In this document: positions 18,677 to 28,137 of the stretch, piece by piece
How positions within the stretch are numbered: position 1 is the first letter of the stretch
How the letters are laid out: each line of letters opens with the position of its first letter
Assembly (NCBI GenBank): GCA_903877115.1
Contig: CAIRCS010000065.1
Location: 1-36,972, forward strand
DNA length: 36,972 nt
Reading direction: 5' to 3'
Source: an uncultured Legionella sp.
GTDB taxonomy: Bacteria > Pseudomonadota > Gammaproteobacteria > Legionellales > Legionellaceae
Translations under genes and position numbers: made by a program
Notes under the pieces: generated by a model
What the model was told of the DNA's origin: nothing
The model's database searches: none
The model's input: the letters and a program-made list of their open reading frames with translations, nothing else

Positions 18677-20860
18677 ATGGAAATTCTTGGTTTTTTTGGC
18701 GGAGTGCTGTATTTTTACACACGTTCTTGGCTTGCTTTAGTATGCTTGGGGCTCTTTATTGGGTTCCGCCCTAGTCGACAATTATTTTGCGCTGCCGGTT
18801 TAGGCTATGCACTGGGCATGGGTCACCAATGGTGGCTGCGTGACCAAGGGATGCCGCAGCAAGCGGTGATTCGGCAAGCCGCTTTGACCGGTATGGTTGC
18901 GACGATTCCCAAACAAAATGCTGATAAAACTCAATTTGAATTCGATTTGCTGACTTTGAATAATCATCCTGTGCATGCTCGGATCCAATTGGGCTGCTAT
19001 CGCAATTGCCCGATTCTCCATGCTGGACAATACTGGGCGCTACGCGCCAAATTACATGAAGCTCATAATTTGAATAATCCAGGTGGGTTTGATTATAAAA
19101 CCTATTTGGCAGCCAGACATATTCATTGGGTGGGCTATGTTATACAAGACAGTATGCAGGTCATCACGCCAATACCATCTCCTTGGAATATGGTGGTGAT
19201 TCGAGAAAAATTAGCGACCCATTTGGCCCATTTATTCGCGGACGAAACCAGTCTGGGCATTGTTCAAGCACTGACTATCGGAGTGACGACGCATATTAGC
19301 CAAGCATCTTGGACCTTGTTTCGTTGTACCGGTACGACGCATTTGATGGTGATTTCTGGTGCCCATATTGGCTTAGTGGCTGGGATGATTTTTAAATTAC
19401 TTGGTGGGCTATGGTCGCGTTGCCAATGGTTATGCCTGCGTTATCCTTCCCAAAAAATAGCCAGTATTGTTGCGATCCTGTTTAGCATAGGCTATGCAGT
19501 AGTGGCTGGGTTTGGGGCACCGGCTGAGCGCGCAACCATCTCTGCGGGATTGGTGTTTTTACGTTATTTAGGTCAACGCCAATTCGGAGCTTGGCAGGCT
19601 TGGCGGTATGCGTTATTGGTGGTGCTAGTGACTGAGCCGCATGCCGTACTGTTGCCGGGATTTTATTTGTCTTTTATGGCAGTGGCTATTTTATTGGCGA
19701 TGAATCGCCGAATTCGCAGCCAAAGAATGAGCAAGGCAATTGGGATCCAAATGTCGTGTATGCTGGGTTTGTTGCCATTTACGGTATATTGGTTTTCTTA
19801 CGGTTCAGTGAGTGGTTTGTTTGCCAATATACTGGCGATTCCTTGGGTCAGTTTTGTGATTGTCCCTTTGGCTTTTATTTGCATGGGAATCGGGCAATAT
19901 GTAATGTGGTTGCCAAAAATTTTGCATCTTAGTATTCAATGTTTATTGCTGTTTTTACATTGGGTGGATGGATTGGCGTGGATGAATCTCCAAATGTCCT
20001 ATCCCAATTTGGTGCTGGCGATTGCAGGTATTTTAAGTCTCATCATGTATTTATTCCTACCGATACGGGCTTTGTTGCCAACAGCTACTACGATGTTGAT
20101 GGTAGCACTTTATCCCACTCATCCCCATATTCCGGATCAAGAATTTCAAGCTCAGATTTTAGATGTGGGACAGGGGTTGGCGGTTTTGATTCAAACCCAT
20201 GGGCATGCGTTGATGTACGATACGGGTGGACAAAATTATCAAGGTTCGGATATGGGGAAATTAGTGATTTTGCCCTATTTTCAGCATATAGGTTTGAATC
20301 ATTTGGATAAAATTGTGATCTCGCATCCTGATTTAGATCATCGTGGCGGTTTGGTTTCTTTGCAAACGGCATTTCCTAAAGCGGAGCTTATTGTGGATGA
20401 CCCTAAGTTGTATCAGCGTGGGGCTTCGTGTCATCATTATCCGGAGTGGACGTGGGATGGTGTGACCTTTCATTTTTTTCCAATGCAGCAGGATTTGGGG
20501 ACAACTAATAATCGGTCCTGTGTTTTAAAAGTTTCTAACGCAAGTGGGCAACTATTATTAACGGGAGATATTGAAAAAGCAGCTGAACGTGTGCTTATTC
20601 AACAATATGGGGCGCAGTTACAATCCGCCGTCTTGGTGGTGCCGCATCATGGGAGTAATACTTCTTCGTCTAGCGCATTTTTACAAATGGTTGCGCCTAA
20701 GTATGCTGTGTTTTCGTATGGTTTTGATAACCGTTACCATTTTCCCCATGCTAAAGTCCTGGGTCGATATCGTGACTCGAATATTCCTACGGGTGCCACT
20801 TCTGACCAAGGTATGATCCGTTTAGTATTTAAGAAGAAAAATTGGATTCACATTCCGTAA
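18677..20860 (+). CDS. comEC: ComEC/Rec2-family DNA uptake channel
   Basis: 727 aa; hydrophobic Competence domain and MBL domain LDVGQGLAVLIQTHGHALMYDTG, SHPDLDHRGGL, VVPHHGS. Confidence 0.95.
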   Translation: MEILGFFGGVLYFYTRSWLALVCLGLFIGFRPSRQLFCAAGLGYALGMGHQWWLRDQGMPQQAVIRQAALTGMVATIPKQNADKTQFEFDLLTLNNHPVHARIQLGCYRNCPILHAGQYWALRAKLHEAHNLNNPGGFDYKTYLAARHIHWVGYVIQDSMQVITPIPSPWNMVVIREKLATHLAHLFADETSLGIVQALTIGVTTHISQASWTLFRCTGTTHLMVISGAHIGLVAGMIFKLLGGLWSRCQWLCLRYPSQKIASIVAILFSIGYAVVAGFGAPAERATISAGLVFLRYLGQRQFGAWQAWRYALLVVLVTEPHAVLLPGFYLSFMAVAILLAMNRRIRSQRMSKAIGIQMSCMLGLLPFTVYWFSYGSVSGLFANILAIPWVSFVIVPLAFICMGIGQYVMWLPKILHLSIQCLLLFLHWVDGLAWMNLQMSYPNLVLAIAGILSLIMYLFLPIRALLPTATTMLMVALYPTHPHIPDQEFQAQILDVGQGLAVLIQTHGHALMYDTGGQNYQGSDMGKLVILPYFQHIGLNHLDKIVISHPDLDHRGGLVSLQTAFPKAELIVDDPKLYQRGASCHHYPEWTWDGVTFHFFPMQQDLGTTNNRSCVLKVSNASGQLLLTGDIEKAAERVLIQQYGAQLQSAVLVVPHHGSNTSSSSAFLQMVAPKYAVFSYGFDNRYHFPHAKVLGRYRDSNIPTGATSDQGMIRLVFKKKNWIHIP

Positions 20861-20870
20861 AGATCAAAAT

Positions 20871-20896
20871 AAAAGCACTATAATGTGCTTTTTTAA
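20871..20896 (+). terminator. intrinsic terminator after comEC
   Basis: AAAAGCACTATAATGTGCTTTTTT hairpin plus T-run. Confidence 0.75.
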
Positions 20897-21079
20897 ACCA
20901 TTTAATGGAGTGGGTATATTTGACCTGAAACCTGAGCACTAAGTTAGCGTATACGTGCAAAATCCAGAGTTTATTGCTGGCATGACGAGTTGACATTTTG
21001 ACTTGAGCAATTTCAGAACGCTAATTTATCTGTTATAATGCGCAGTTTTTAACTCGGGCGATTTTTTTGGGGATTTGAT

Positions 21080-21435
21080 ATGAGTCGAACCAGGTAATTC
21101 CGACTGAAAGGGAGTGGTATACACGTAAAGGTCCTGAGAACCCCTATCCAGGCTTTATTGGTCACAAAAATTTTGTTGTCCCCGCGGTTTCTCAGCGTCC
21201 TATTGCTGCTAATTTTTGGTTCAGTGTTTTCTGTATGACAGCAGGGACTGTAGCACTCGTATGTGCTTTCTCATTTATGCAAGCGGCTAGTTTGGCAGTT
21301 GGGGGGACTGTGGTTGCGGTAGCAGGGGGCGCTACTTTGTTAGCTGGGATGAGTTTATTTCGTGACAAATACAATGCTGAAGTAGCTAATAAAGAAGCAG
21401 TCGAACGAGCACTTACTGGATGGCGTCCTCTGTAA
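21080..21435 (+). pseudogene. small membrane protein, possibly frameshifted near its start
   Basis: Track ORF 21235-21435 is open upstream in frame to 21079 without ATG/GTG/TTG; ATG at 21080 is in a different frame. Confidence 0.4.
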
Positions 21436-21507
21436 GCAGCAACTCCGCTGACTCACCTTGATGGCAGGTTGAGCTCAAATATGGTACAATGTGATTTTTT
21501 TGGGGGT

Positions 21508-21631
21508 CAAGGCCCAACCTACCAATTTAATAGTCAAGGTAGGTTGGGCCTTGGCCCAACAACGCGCGCAGCGCACCTTCGCTTGTCAAATGAGGCGCTG
21601 CGCTTTGATGTTGGGCCAAGGCCCAACCTAC
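21508..21631. repeat. GTAGGTTGGGCCTTGGCCCAACA palindromic repeat cluster
   Basis: Copies at 21508-21523, 21538-21562 and 21608-21631; the latter two inverted around a GC-rich hairpin. Confidence 0.85.
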
Positions 21632-21688
21632 ATTAAATTGCATTAAAATAAATTGGTGTCGAACCAACCTATTTAGAAGGAAACCAAA

Positions 21689-22849
21689 ATGAATATTTGG
21701 CGACAATTAATATTAATCGGGATGTGGCTTGCAGCCAAATCGAGTTTTGCTCTGAATCCAGGTGTCGGCATGGATTGTGAACGGCATTATTGCGCTGCCG
21801 TGGTGGATGCGGGGAGCTCGGGGTCGCGAATTCATTGGTACAGTTATGATTTAGATAGACAACATAGTCCCATTCATATCCACGAAGCTTATTCCAAAAA
21901 AATCAAACCTGGATTGTCCAGTATTGCGCATGATTCTGCCTCAGTGGCTGGGTACATGGATCAATTGACGTCTGAGTTTTCCCAATCAGGTGTTCCGGTT
22001 TATCTATATGCCACGGCGGGGATGCGTTTGTTGCCATCGGATAGCCAGGAGCAATATTATTCTGAAATCAAACAATGGTTTGCGGCTCACCCGCAATGGC
22101 CGCTGCGTGATGCGCGTACGATTTCAGGGATGGAAGAGGGTGTTTATGGGTGGCTCAGTCTGAATTACCATTTGCAAACATTACAAGATAAAAGCCAACC
22201 TTTGGTCGGATTAATCGAAGTGGGGGGCGCCTCTGCGCAAATCGCTTTTCCAATTCGGGATACGTCAGGAGTTGATGCGCAGGATTACGTGGATTTGACC
22301 CTATATGGTCGACATATTCATTTGTTTTCCCATAGTTTTCTGGGTTTGGGCATCAATGAGCTCTTCACTCATAGCCAGAATTATCCTGCTTGTTTTCCCA
22401 ATGATTATCCTTTGCAAAATGGGGCGCATGCATTGGGAGATGCGGAACAATGTCAAACCGAGATAGGAGCTGTACTTCAACAAGCGTATCACGTGAATAC
22501 GGTCACCGGCCCAGCGCTGCAACAAAGCACAGCACCTATGTGGTATACCGTATCTGCGGTGTCTGGGATGGTGTCTTATCCGCCTTTTGAGTTTGCAGAT
22601 CAGGAATTTACCGGACCATCATTATTGCAACAAGCGAACACCCATTATTGTCAGCAACCTTATCAAAATTTGATGTCGCAGTATCCTGGTAGTGACTATA
22701 TCCAAAAAAATTGTTTGTTGGCTTCTTATTTTTCTGGGTTATTAGTCCATGGATTGGGGTTTGAGCCAGATCAAAACATTCATTATTCACCTGATTATGA
22801 CGGTAGCTGGACGTTGGGGGCACTGTTAAGCCAACCGCAAACTCAGTGA
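21689..22849 (+). CDS. GDA1/CD39-family nucleoside triphosphate diphosphohydrolase, secreted
   Basis: Signal peptide-like start; apyrase motifs VVDAGSSGSRIHWYSYD, YLYATAGMRLLP, ISGMEEGVYGWLSLNY, GLIEVGGASAQIAF. Confidence 0.93.
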   Translation: MNIWRQLILIGMWLAAKSSFALNPGVGMDCERHYCAAVVDAGSSGSRIHWYSYDLDRQHSPIHIHEAYSKKIKPGLSSIAHDSASVAGYMDQLTSEFSQSGVPVYLYATAGMRLLPSDSQEQYYSEIKQWFAAHPQWPLRDARTISGMEEGVYGWLSLNYHLQTLQDKSQPLVGLIEVGGASAQIAFPIRDTSGVDAQDYVDLTLYGRHIHLFSHSFLGLGINELFTHSQNYPACFPNDYPLQNGAHALGDAEQCQTEIGAVLQQAYHVNTVTGPALQQSTAPMWYTVSAVSGMVSYPPFEFADQEFTGPSLLQQANTHYCQQPYQNLMSQYPGSDYIQKNCLLASYFSGLLVHGLGFEPDQNIHYSPDYDGSWTLGALLSQPQTQ

Positions 22850-22970
22850 TTTATAGTTTTCATTCCCCATGTACGTCATCCTTGCGTAGGCGGGTTTGCG
22901 TAGTCTTTACGGTTGACATTGACCGTGTGAGCTCGTAGGCTACCTTTTTGTCAAATGTAGGATATGAGCT

Positions 22971-23681
22971 ATGGCTACGGAGAGTCGAACGATTTTTATC
23001 ATCGATGATGAGCCCAACATCTGTGACTCATTGCGTTACCTGTTTGAATCAATGCATTTTAAGGTGGAAACTTATTCCAATGCCCAGGGCTTTTTGGATA
23101 AATATGATGCCAATAAGCAGGGCTGTATCATTTTGGATGTACGACTGCCTGGGATGAGCGGTCTTGAATTGCTGGAGCATATTCATGCTCGTAAAATACG
23201 CATTCCAGTGATTATGATGACTGGCTATGCAGACGTCCCGATGGCTATTCGAGCCATGAAACTAGGGGCAGCTGATTTTATTGTCAAACCGTTTAATCAT
23301 CAGAGTTTATTAGAAACAGTTCAAAAATGTAATGAAAAATCGGTGGGTCAGGAGGATCTGCAACATATCGCCAAAAAAATCCAAAGTTTGACAGAGCAAG
23401 AGCGTCAAATTCTTAATTTAATTGTGGAAGGAAAATTAAATAAGGAAATAGCCTACGAACTTAAAATATCCATATCTACTGTTGAGGCTCATAGGTCAAA
23501 TATGGTGCGAAAAATGCAAGCTAAGAATTTTGCGCAACTCATCAAAATGTATCTCAAATATCAATTTGAAGCAATGTTGACAATTTATCCCCTCCGCCCA
23601 CGTCCCGTAGAGTTTCTGAAGATGAATTGTCAAGATACTCTAATAGTTCTTTGTTTTATTAGCATGTTTGGCACTTTTTGA
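22971..23681 (+). CDS. FixJ-type response regulator (REC + LuxR HTH)
   Basis: IFIIDDEPNICDSLRYLFES, ILDVRLPGMSGLELL, DFIVKPF; LTEQERQILNLIVEGKLNKEIAYELKISISTVEAHRSNMVRKM. Confidence 0.93.
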   Translation: MATESRTIFIIDDEPNICDSLRYLFESMHFKVETYSNAQGFLDKYDANKQGCIILDVRLPGMSGLELLEHIHARKIRIPVIMMTGYADVPMAIRAMKLGAADFIVKPFNHQSLLETVQKCNEKSVGQEDLQHIAKKIQSLTEQERQILNLIVEGKLNKEIAYELKISISTVEAHRSNMVRKMQAKNFAQLIKMYLKYQFEAMLTIYPLRPRPVEFLKMNCQDTLIVLCFISMFGTF

Positions 23682-24955
23682 TCAAACTCAATCAGTTGAA
23701 GCTCGTCCACGCCAACAGGGGAGGGTGGTTTAAAAAAGCCATGGCTCAGTAATTCGTAATGTATAGCTTTCCGTTCTGAAAGCTGCGCATTGTAATGAAT
23801 CGTGCGTTGTAATGCGACTTCAAAGGCTGATTCATTTCCGTGATAAAATAAGTCAGCTAGATCTAGAGCAGAGAACTCTGGGATGCATTGAAACGCTTCT
23901 TGTACTTCGGCCATTTTTAACACAAACATATATTCATATAAAGAATGTCCGCCGCTATAATATAGCGACGTGGACAGAAATAAACGGATAAATTGGATAA
24001 AGTCCTCAGTAGACCTGGTAAATGTACTTTTTGGATTGTCTTGTTGCAGTCTAGCCATGACCCTAAGCTGCACTAAAAATAGACCTGAAATAGAGTTTGA
24101 AAATGGGTGTACCAACTGTTGGAAGCAGGCTTGCACTAATTCGGAATCCCTATCAAAGTGATTATATTCGGTTGATTTTACGTGAGTGAACGGGATTGAG
24201 GCCAGTGCCTTATCATTTCTTGCAAGGGGCATGTAGCTTTTCATCAAGCCAAAATGTTGATTACCTGTGCTCAATTGTTCCCTAGTATGGCTGATTTTTC
24301 CCTTGTTCACGAACCAGTCATGAGTCCGATAAATATCGATAGGCATATCTGTTTGCCGCCAACCATTCACCATGCCCATGTAGTTAATCCTCACCAGCCA
24401 TTTGATTTTTTCTCTGGCGTTTTCACTTAGATCTTGAAAAATACTGCCTTCTTTGATGCGTTTGATATAAGCATTGATCTGCCTGTTTTCTTTGGTGTGA
24501 AAAGAGGGTTCTAAGCACTCGCCTTTGAATACTTCGTTAATAGTTTTACGCTTGTGCTCAGAAATGTTTTGATCTACCAATGCAGCACTTTTGCTGTAGA
24601 AATACCGCAAGGTACGTAACGCCATATTGGGGAGTTGATGTTGCAATGTTTCGTAGGCCAAATGGGTTTCAAAATAGCGGCGGCTGGGATCTGCATTAAT
24701 GCTGTGTTCATCGATGACTAATTCATAGTCATCTAACAAGGGTTCTTCTAGAAGAAACGTACACAAATCAATACAGCTGTCGCCATCGCAGGCCCCCCTG
24801 AGATATAGCTTTTTCAACTGATTAACTTTATTGGGATCATCCTGATAATGTTGTATCAACAATAGCAATCCTTGCCCGGGTGTTATCTTGGGCTTGTATG
24901 GCATGTACTCATCTATTAAAACTTTTATTGTGACAATAGTATAACAAACAAGCAT
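23630..24955 (-). CDS. hypothetical protein, family not recognised
   Basis: Uninterrupted 441-aa ORF with mixed composition; start possibly Met of MPYKPKITPGQG. Confidence 0.7.
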   Translation of the reverse strand: MLVCYTIVTIKVLIDEYMPYKPKITPGQGLLLLIQHYQDDPNKVNQLKKLYLRGACDGDSCIDLCTFLLEEPLLDDYELVIDEHSINADPSRRYFETHLAYETLQHQLPNMALRTLRYFYSKSAALVDQNISEHKRKTINEVFKGECLEPSFHTKENRQINAYIKRIKEGSIFQDLSENAREKIKWLVRINYMGMVNGWRQTDMPIDIYRTHDWFVNKGKISHTREQLSTGNQHFGLMKSYMPLARNDKALASIPFTHVKSTEYNHFDRDSELVQACFQQLVHPFSNSISGLFLVQLRVMARLQQDNPKSTFTRSTEDFIQFIRLFLSTSLYYSGGHSLYEYMFVLKMAEVQEAFQCIPEFSALDLADLFYHGNESAFEVALQRTIHYNAQLSERKAIHYELLSHGFFKPPSPVGVDELQLIEFDQKVPNMLIKQRTIRVS

Positions 24956-24963
24956 TTTTTGAT

Positions 24964-24997
24964 CAATAAAAGATCGCAGTGATCTTTTATTGGTTTT
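24964..24997. promoter_or_regulatory. hairpin in divergent intergenic region
   Basis: CAATAAAAGATCGCAGTGATCTTTTATTGGTTTTT inverted repeat. Confidence 0.5.
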
Positions 24998-25041
24998 TGT
25001 GATGCTAGGCTCGGAGCAAACTCATTGCTTAATGTCCCTGA

Positions 25042-25431
25042 GTGCTTGGATTGAAGGAACTTGATGCAGGCTTTCCTTCACTGGGATTGGTTGTGTTGGG
25101 AGCTTTGTTATCTTTTCCCATGCTCTCTTTGGCAAAATTAATTCCGTTTACGGAAGCGGATTGTGCTGAATTAGCCAAGCCTAAAACTGTATTACTGGTT
25201 CATGCGACTTGGTGTTCGCATTGCAGAGTCTTTAAGCCGCTTTATGAAAAAGTATCGAATCAAGATAAATACAGTAATTGGGTGTTTTATGAAGTTGCTG
25301 CCGATGATTTGTGGCGCGTATGCGGTCATCAAATTGATGGCTATCCTTATACCTATAAAAATAATATGCAAACTCTTTTGAAGGGCAACCGTCCTCAAGC
25401 AGTCTTGGAGCATTTTCTGGATAATCAATAG
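25042..25431 (+). CDS. thioredoxin-fold protein, probably exported or membrane-anchored
   Basis: Hydrophobic N-terminus; LLVHATWCSHCRVFKPLYEKV with CxxC. Confidence 0.7.
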   Translation: MLGLKELDAGFPSLGLVVLGALLSFPMLSLAKLIPFTEADCAELAKPKTVLLVHATWCSHCRVFKPLYEKVSNQDKYSNWVFYEVAADDLWRVCGHQIDGYPYTYKNNMQTLLKGNRPQAVLEHFLDNQ

Positions 25432-25617
25432 CGCATAACGTAAGACCAAGAAAGATTGGGTATGCGATTTGAGATATTTCTTACAACAGATTCAGAATTT
25501 AAGCAGTGACGGCGACCAGGTTGTGCTTTAAAGTGTTTATATAGTGTGTAGGAACCAAGGATGGCCAGACTATGCACAGGGAAGGGACGAGGATGGTTCC
25601 TAATTCAAGGATGAGAT

Positions 25618-25656
25618 AAGGTAACGTAAAACAACTTTACGTTACCTTATTTTTTT
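25618..25656 (+). terminator. intrinsic terminator
   Basis: AAGGTAACGTAAAACAACTTTACGTTACCTTATTTTTTT. Confidence 0.8.
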
Positions 25657-26893
25657 AATCACTAGAGTTGGATGAGCGGCTTGAAGCAGTGAGTCTTCTA
25701 TCGCGCGTGGCTTGAGCTTGTTCAATTTCTTTGCCAAATTCTTCATTAATCTTAATTATTCTTCCAAATAATTCCTGGCAGGTTGTAGGATAAAGGCTTT
25801 CGTTACTGCTTTTAGTGGATAATTCTTGTGTTTCAACAGCCTTTTGCCAGTTTTTCATAAAAGCCAACTGAATCTCTCCTAGGGCAACCTCAGCATCAGG
25901 TGAGTTAGGATCTATATTTTCTAATTTTCGGGTAAAAATTTTCAAAGGCGTCTCAAATGCTCCCAAGGTTATCTCTAAAGCGTCTTGCTCCTCTTCGGTA
26001 TAGACGGCATCTGTTTTTTCGGTGCGATGTAGTGTTTGTAGTTCTTCTATAGTTTGTGAAAATATCTTACAAGAGCTGCGCGCATCTTCAATGTCATGCG
26101 TAAAGAAGTTCTGTAACTCAGTGCCATCCTTTTCCGTGGCTTTCGCGATCTCATCATATAGTTTCTGCAAATGCTCAACCTTTCTTGAATGCGCTTCCCC
26201 AAATTGAAATAATCCGAGTCCTTTGCGTTGCGACAAGCGATAAATATTTTTACAAAACAACCAAAGTAATCCAAATCCTGTGCATGCGGCAGCCAAATTT
26301 TTTAGAATGTTTTTGACGTCTGTTTGTTTGTATTTTTGTGCTGCTGGTTGAATTAATTCACGCCATTCGCGTTGAAAATCTGAGACTAATTTTTGGCGTT
26401 GTTGATTTTGATGGCGTGATGGGCGGTTGGCTAATTCTCCCATCGCTGTTTCATACAAAGTCAGTTTTTGTGCCAGATTATGGTATAAATCTGTAAGATA
26501 TTTAGCATCTTCATTTCCTGTTTTGGGAGCTTCTAATGAGCGAATATGTCCGCCTAGTCTTAATAGCCAATAATCTAATAATGCGGTAGTAGGAGAGCTT
26601 TGGAGAGATTTTTCATATGAGGCAAGATTTTGCATCAGTTTGCCGTGGTTTTGAAAGATTGAGGAAAAATGCCAACCTTTGGATCCTTGGAGGCGTAATT
26701 CACGCAAAAGCAAGGGAAGGTTTTTTGCGCGTATATTGATTTCATCGCCGTTGGTAGCGCTATATACAACCGTTGTGCTGTTTATATCATACCGAGCTTG
26801 CTTGTCGGAAGGTGGGTTGTACCCCCCAATGCTTTCATCTGAATCGGCGATTCTTGTATACTCGTTTCTTTTGTTGCCATCCATGGTATGCAC
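25655..26893 (-). CDS. hypothetical helical protein with a central hydrophobic segment
   Basis: 412-aa ORF; NLAAACTGFGLLWLFCKNIY hydrophobic stretch; charged, helix-prone flanks; Ser-rich C-terminus. Confidence 0.7.
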   Translation of the reverse strand: MHTMDGNKRNEYTRIADSDESIGGYNPPSDKQARYDINSTTVVYSATNGDEINIRAKNLPLLLRELRLQGSKGWHFSSIFQNHGKLMQNLASYEKSLQSSPTTALLDYWLLRLGGHIRSLEAPKTGNEDAKYLTDLYHNLAQKLTLYETAMGELANRPSRHQNQQRQKLVSDFQREWRELIQPAAQKYKQTDVKNILKNLAAACTGFGLLWLFCKNIYRLSQRKGLGLFQFGEAHSRKVEHLQKLYDEIAKATEKDGTELQNFFTHDIEDARSSCKIFSQTIEELQTLHRTEKTDAVYTEEEQDALEITLGAFETPLKIFTRKLENIDPNSPDAEVALGEIQLAFMKNWQKAVETQELSTKSSNESLYPTTCQELFGRIIKINEEFGKEIEQAQATRDRRLTASSRSSNSSD

Positions 26894-26955
26894 CTTATTA
26901 GTCTGAACCTATTATTAAGTCTAGATTAGGATGCATATTATGCAAGCGGTTGCAA

Positions 26956-28035
26956 TTACCCAAAATAACGCTGTACGTCATTCATAATTAGTTGAACTAG
27001 TACGACCACAAATCCGATGAGCATCAAGCGATAAATCAAGACTTCTAAAGCAACTGACATAGGTTTGCGGCGGATTTTTTCCACGATGGCGTACACGATC
27101 GACCCGCCATCTAAAGTGGGAATCGGCAGGAGATTAAATACTGCGACGACCAAATTGAATTGTGCAATGAAAAATAAAAAAACCGCTACGCCATGCACGA
27201 ATGAGTCAATGATATTGCTGAAGATCCCTATTGGCCCCAGGAGGAGAAAAAATGGGATGGTTTTGGTCACAATTTGCTTGAGGAGAACCAGGTAAAAATG
27301 GGTGAGCGTCAGCGAGGTCTGCCACGCATGTTGCATCGCTTTGGGTAATGAAATACCCGCAACGGTGTGTTTGTGAAGTTTTGCATTATCGGGTATTAGC
27401 CCAATTTGGGCTAATAACGAATAGGTGTGATAGTGGTCATTCCAGCCTTGTAAATTTAGCTGTGTTTGATGAATGACTCCATTGGCTTTTTTGACAGTAA
27501 TTGGCACATGATTTTTACCTAGATGCATGACCAATTCCATCCCAACTGCTTGCCATGAATGAGTGGCGTGATTGGCAATTTTAATGAGTTTTTCTCCGGG
27601 TGCCAAATGTGCTGCTGCTGCGAGGCTATTGGGTCTGACTGCGGCAATTACTGGAGAGGTTTGTTGATAGCCAATTAAAAAATATAAGGTCAGCACTAGC
27701 CAGGCTGTTGCGAAATTTGCGCCACTGCCTGCCAGTAAAATGAGGATGCGCATCCAGATGGGTTTTTTATCAAAACTATGCTTTTTTTGTTCGGGCTTTA
27801 CGAGATGAATGCGCGAATTGAGCAAATCGACATAACCACCTATGGGCCATATTCCCCAGATCCACTCGCGGCCCTTGCGATCATGCCAGCGCATGAGTGG
27901 TTTACCAAAACCAATGGCAATTCCCTGAATCGTTACGCCACAGCAGCGTGCAACCAAAGCATGCCCCAGTTCATGTACGCCTACTACAAGTATGAGACAT
28001 ACCATAACGGCTAAAATGGCTAAAATCCAATGCAT
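26956..28035 (-). CDS. M50 site-2 protease (RseP-like, apparently single PDZ)
   Basis: GVHELGHALVARCCG (HExxH), PDZ-like SPVIAAVRPNSLAAAAHLAPGEKLIKI, FNLLPIPTLDGG. Confidence 0.9.
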   Translation of the reverse strand: MHWILAILAVMVCLILVVGVHELGHALVARCCGVTIQGIAIGFGKPLMRWHDRKGREWIWGIWPIGGYVDLLNSRIHLVKPEQKKHSFDKKPIWMRILILLAGSGANFATAWLVLTLYFLIGYQQTSPVIAAVRPNSLAAAAHLAPGEKLIKIANHATHSWQAVGMELVMHLGKNHVPITVKKANGVIHQTQLNLQGWNDHYHTYSLLAQIGLIPDNAKLHKHTVAGISLPKAMQHAWQTSLTLTHFYLVLLKQIVTKTIPFFLLLGPIGIFSNIIDSFVHGVAVFLFFIAQFNLVVAVFNLLPIPTLDGGSIVYAIVEKIRRKPMSVALEVLIYRLMLIGFVVVLVQLIMNDVQRYFG

Positions 28036-28137
28036 AAACTACCTTTTGGTACGAGTACAATCAAAACAGGGTTTTGTTCATACTCAGTGATACTCCCTTA
28101 CGTAGTATTTCAACAGAAGTTCCCTTACACTGCAATA

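Noticed and set aside
19939-20372. ORFs of 123 and 94 aa overlapping comEC
   Set aside because: Alternate-frame readings of a strongly supported comEC; no independent evidence.
22864-22905. Third copy of the outer 60-bp repeat (CGTCATCCTTGCGTAGGCGGG)
   Set aside because: Only a short, degraded resemblance; not enough to call a copy.
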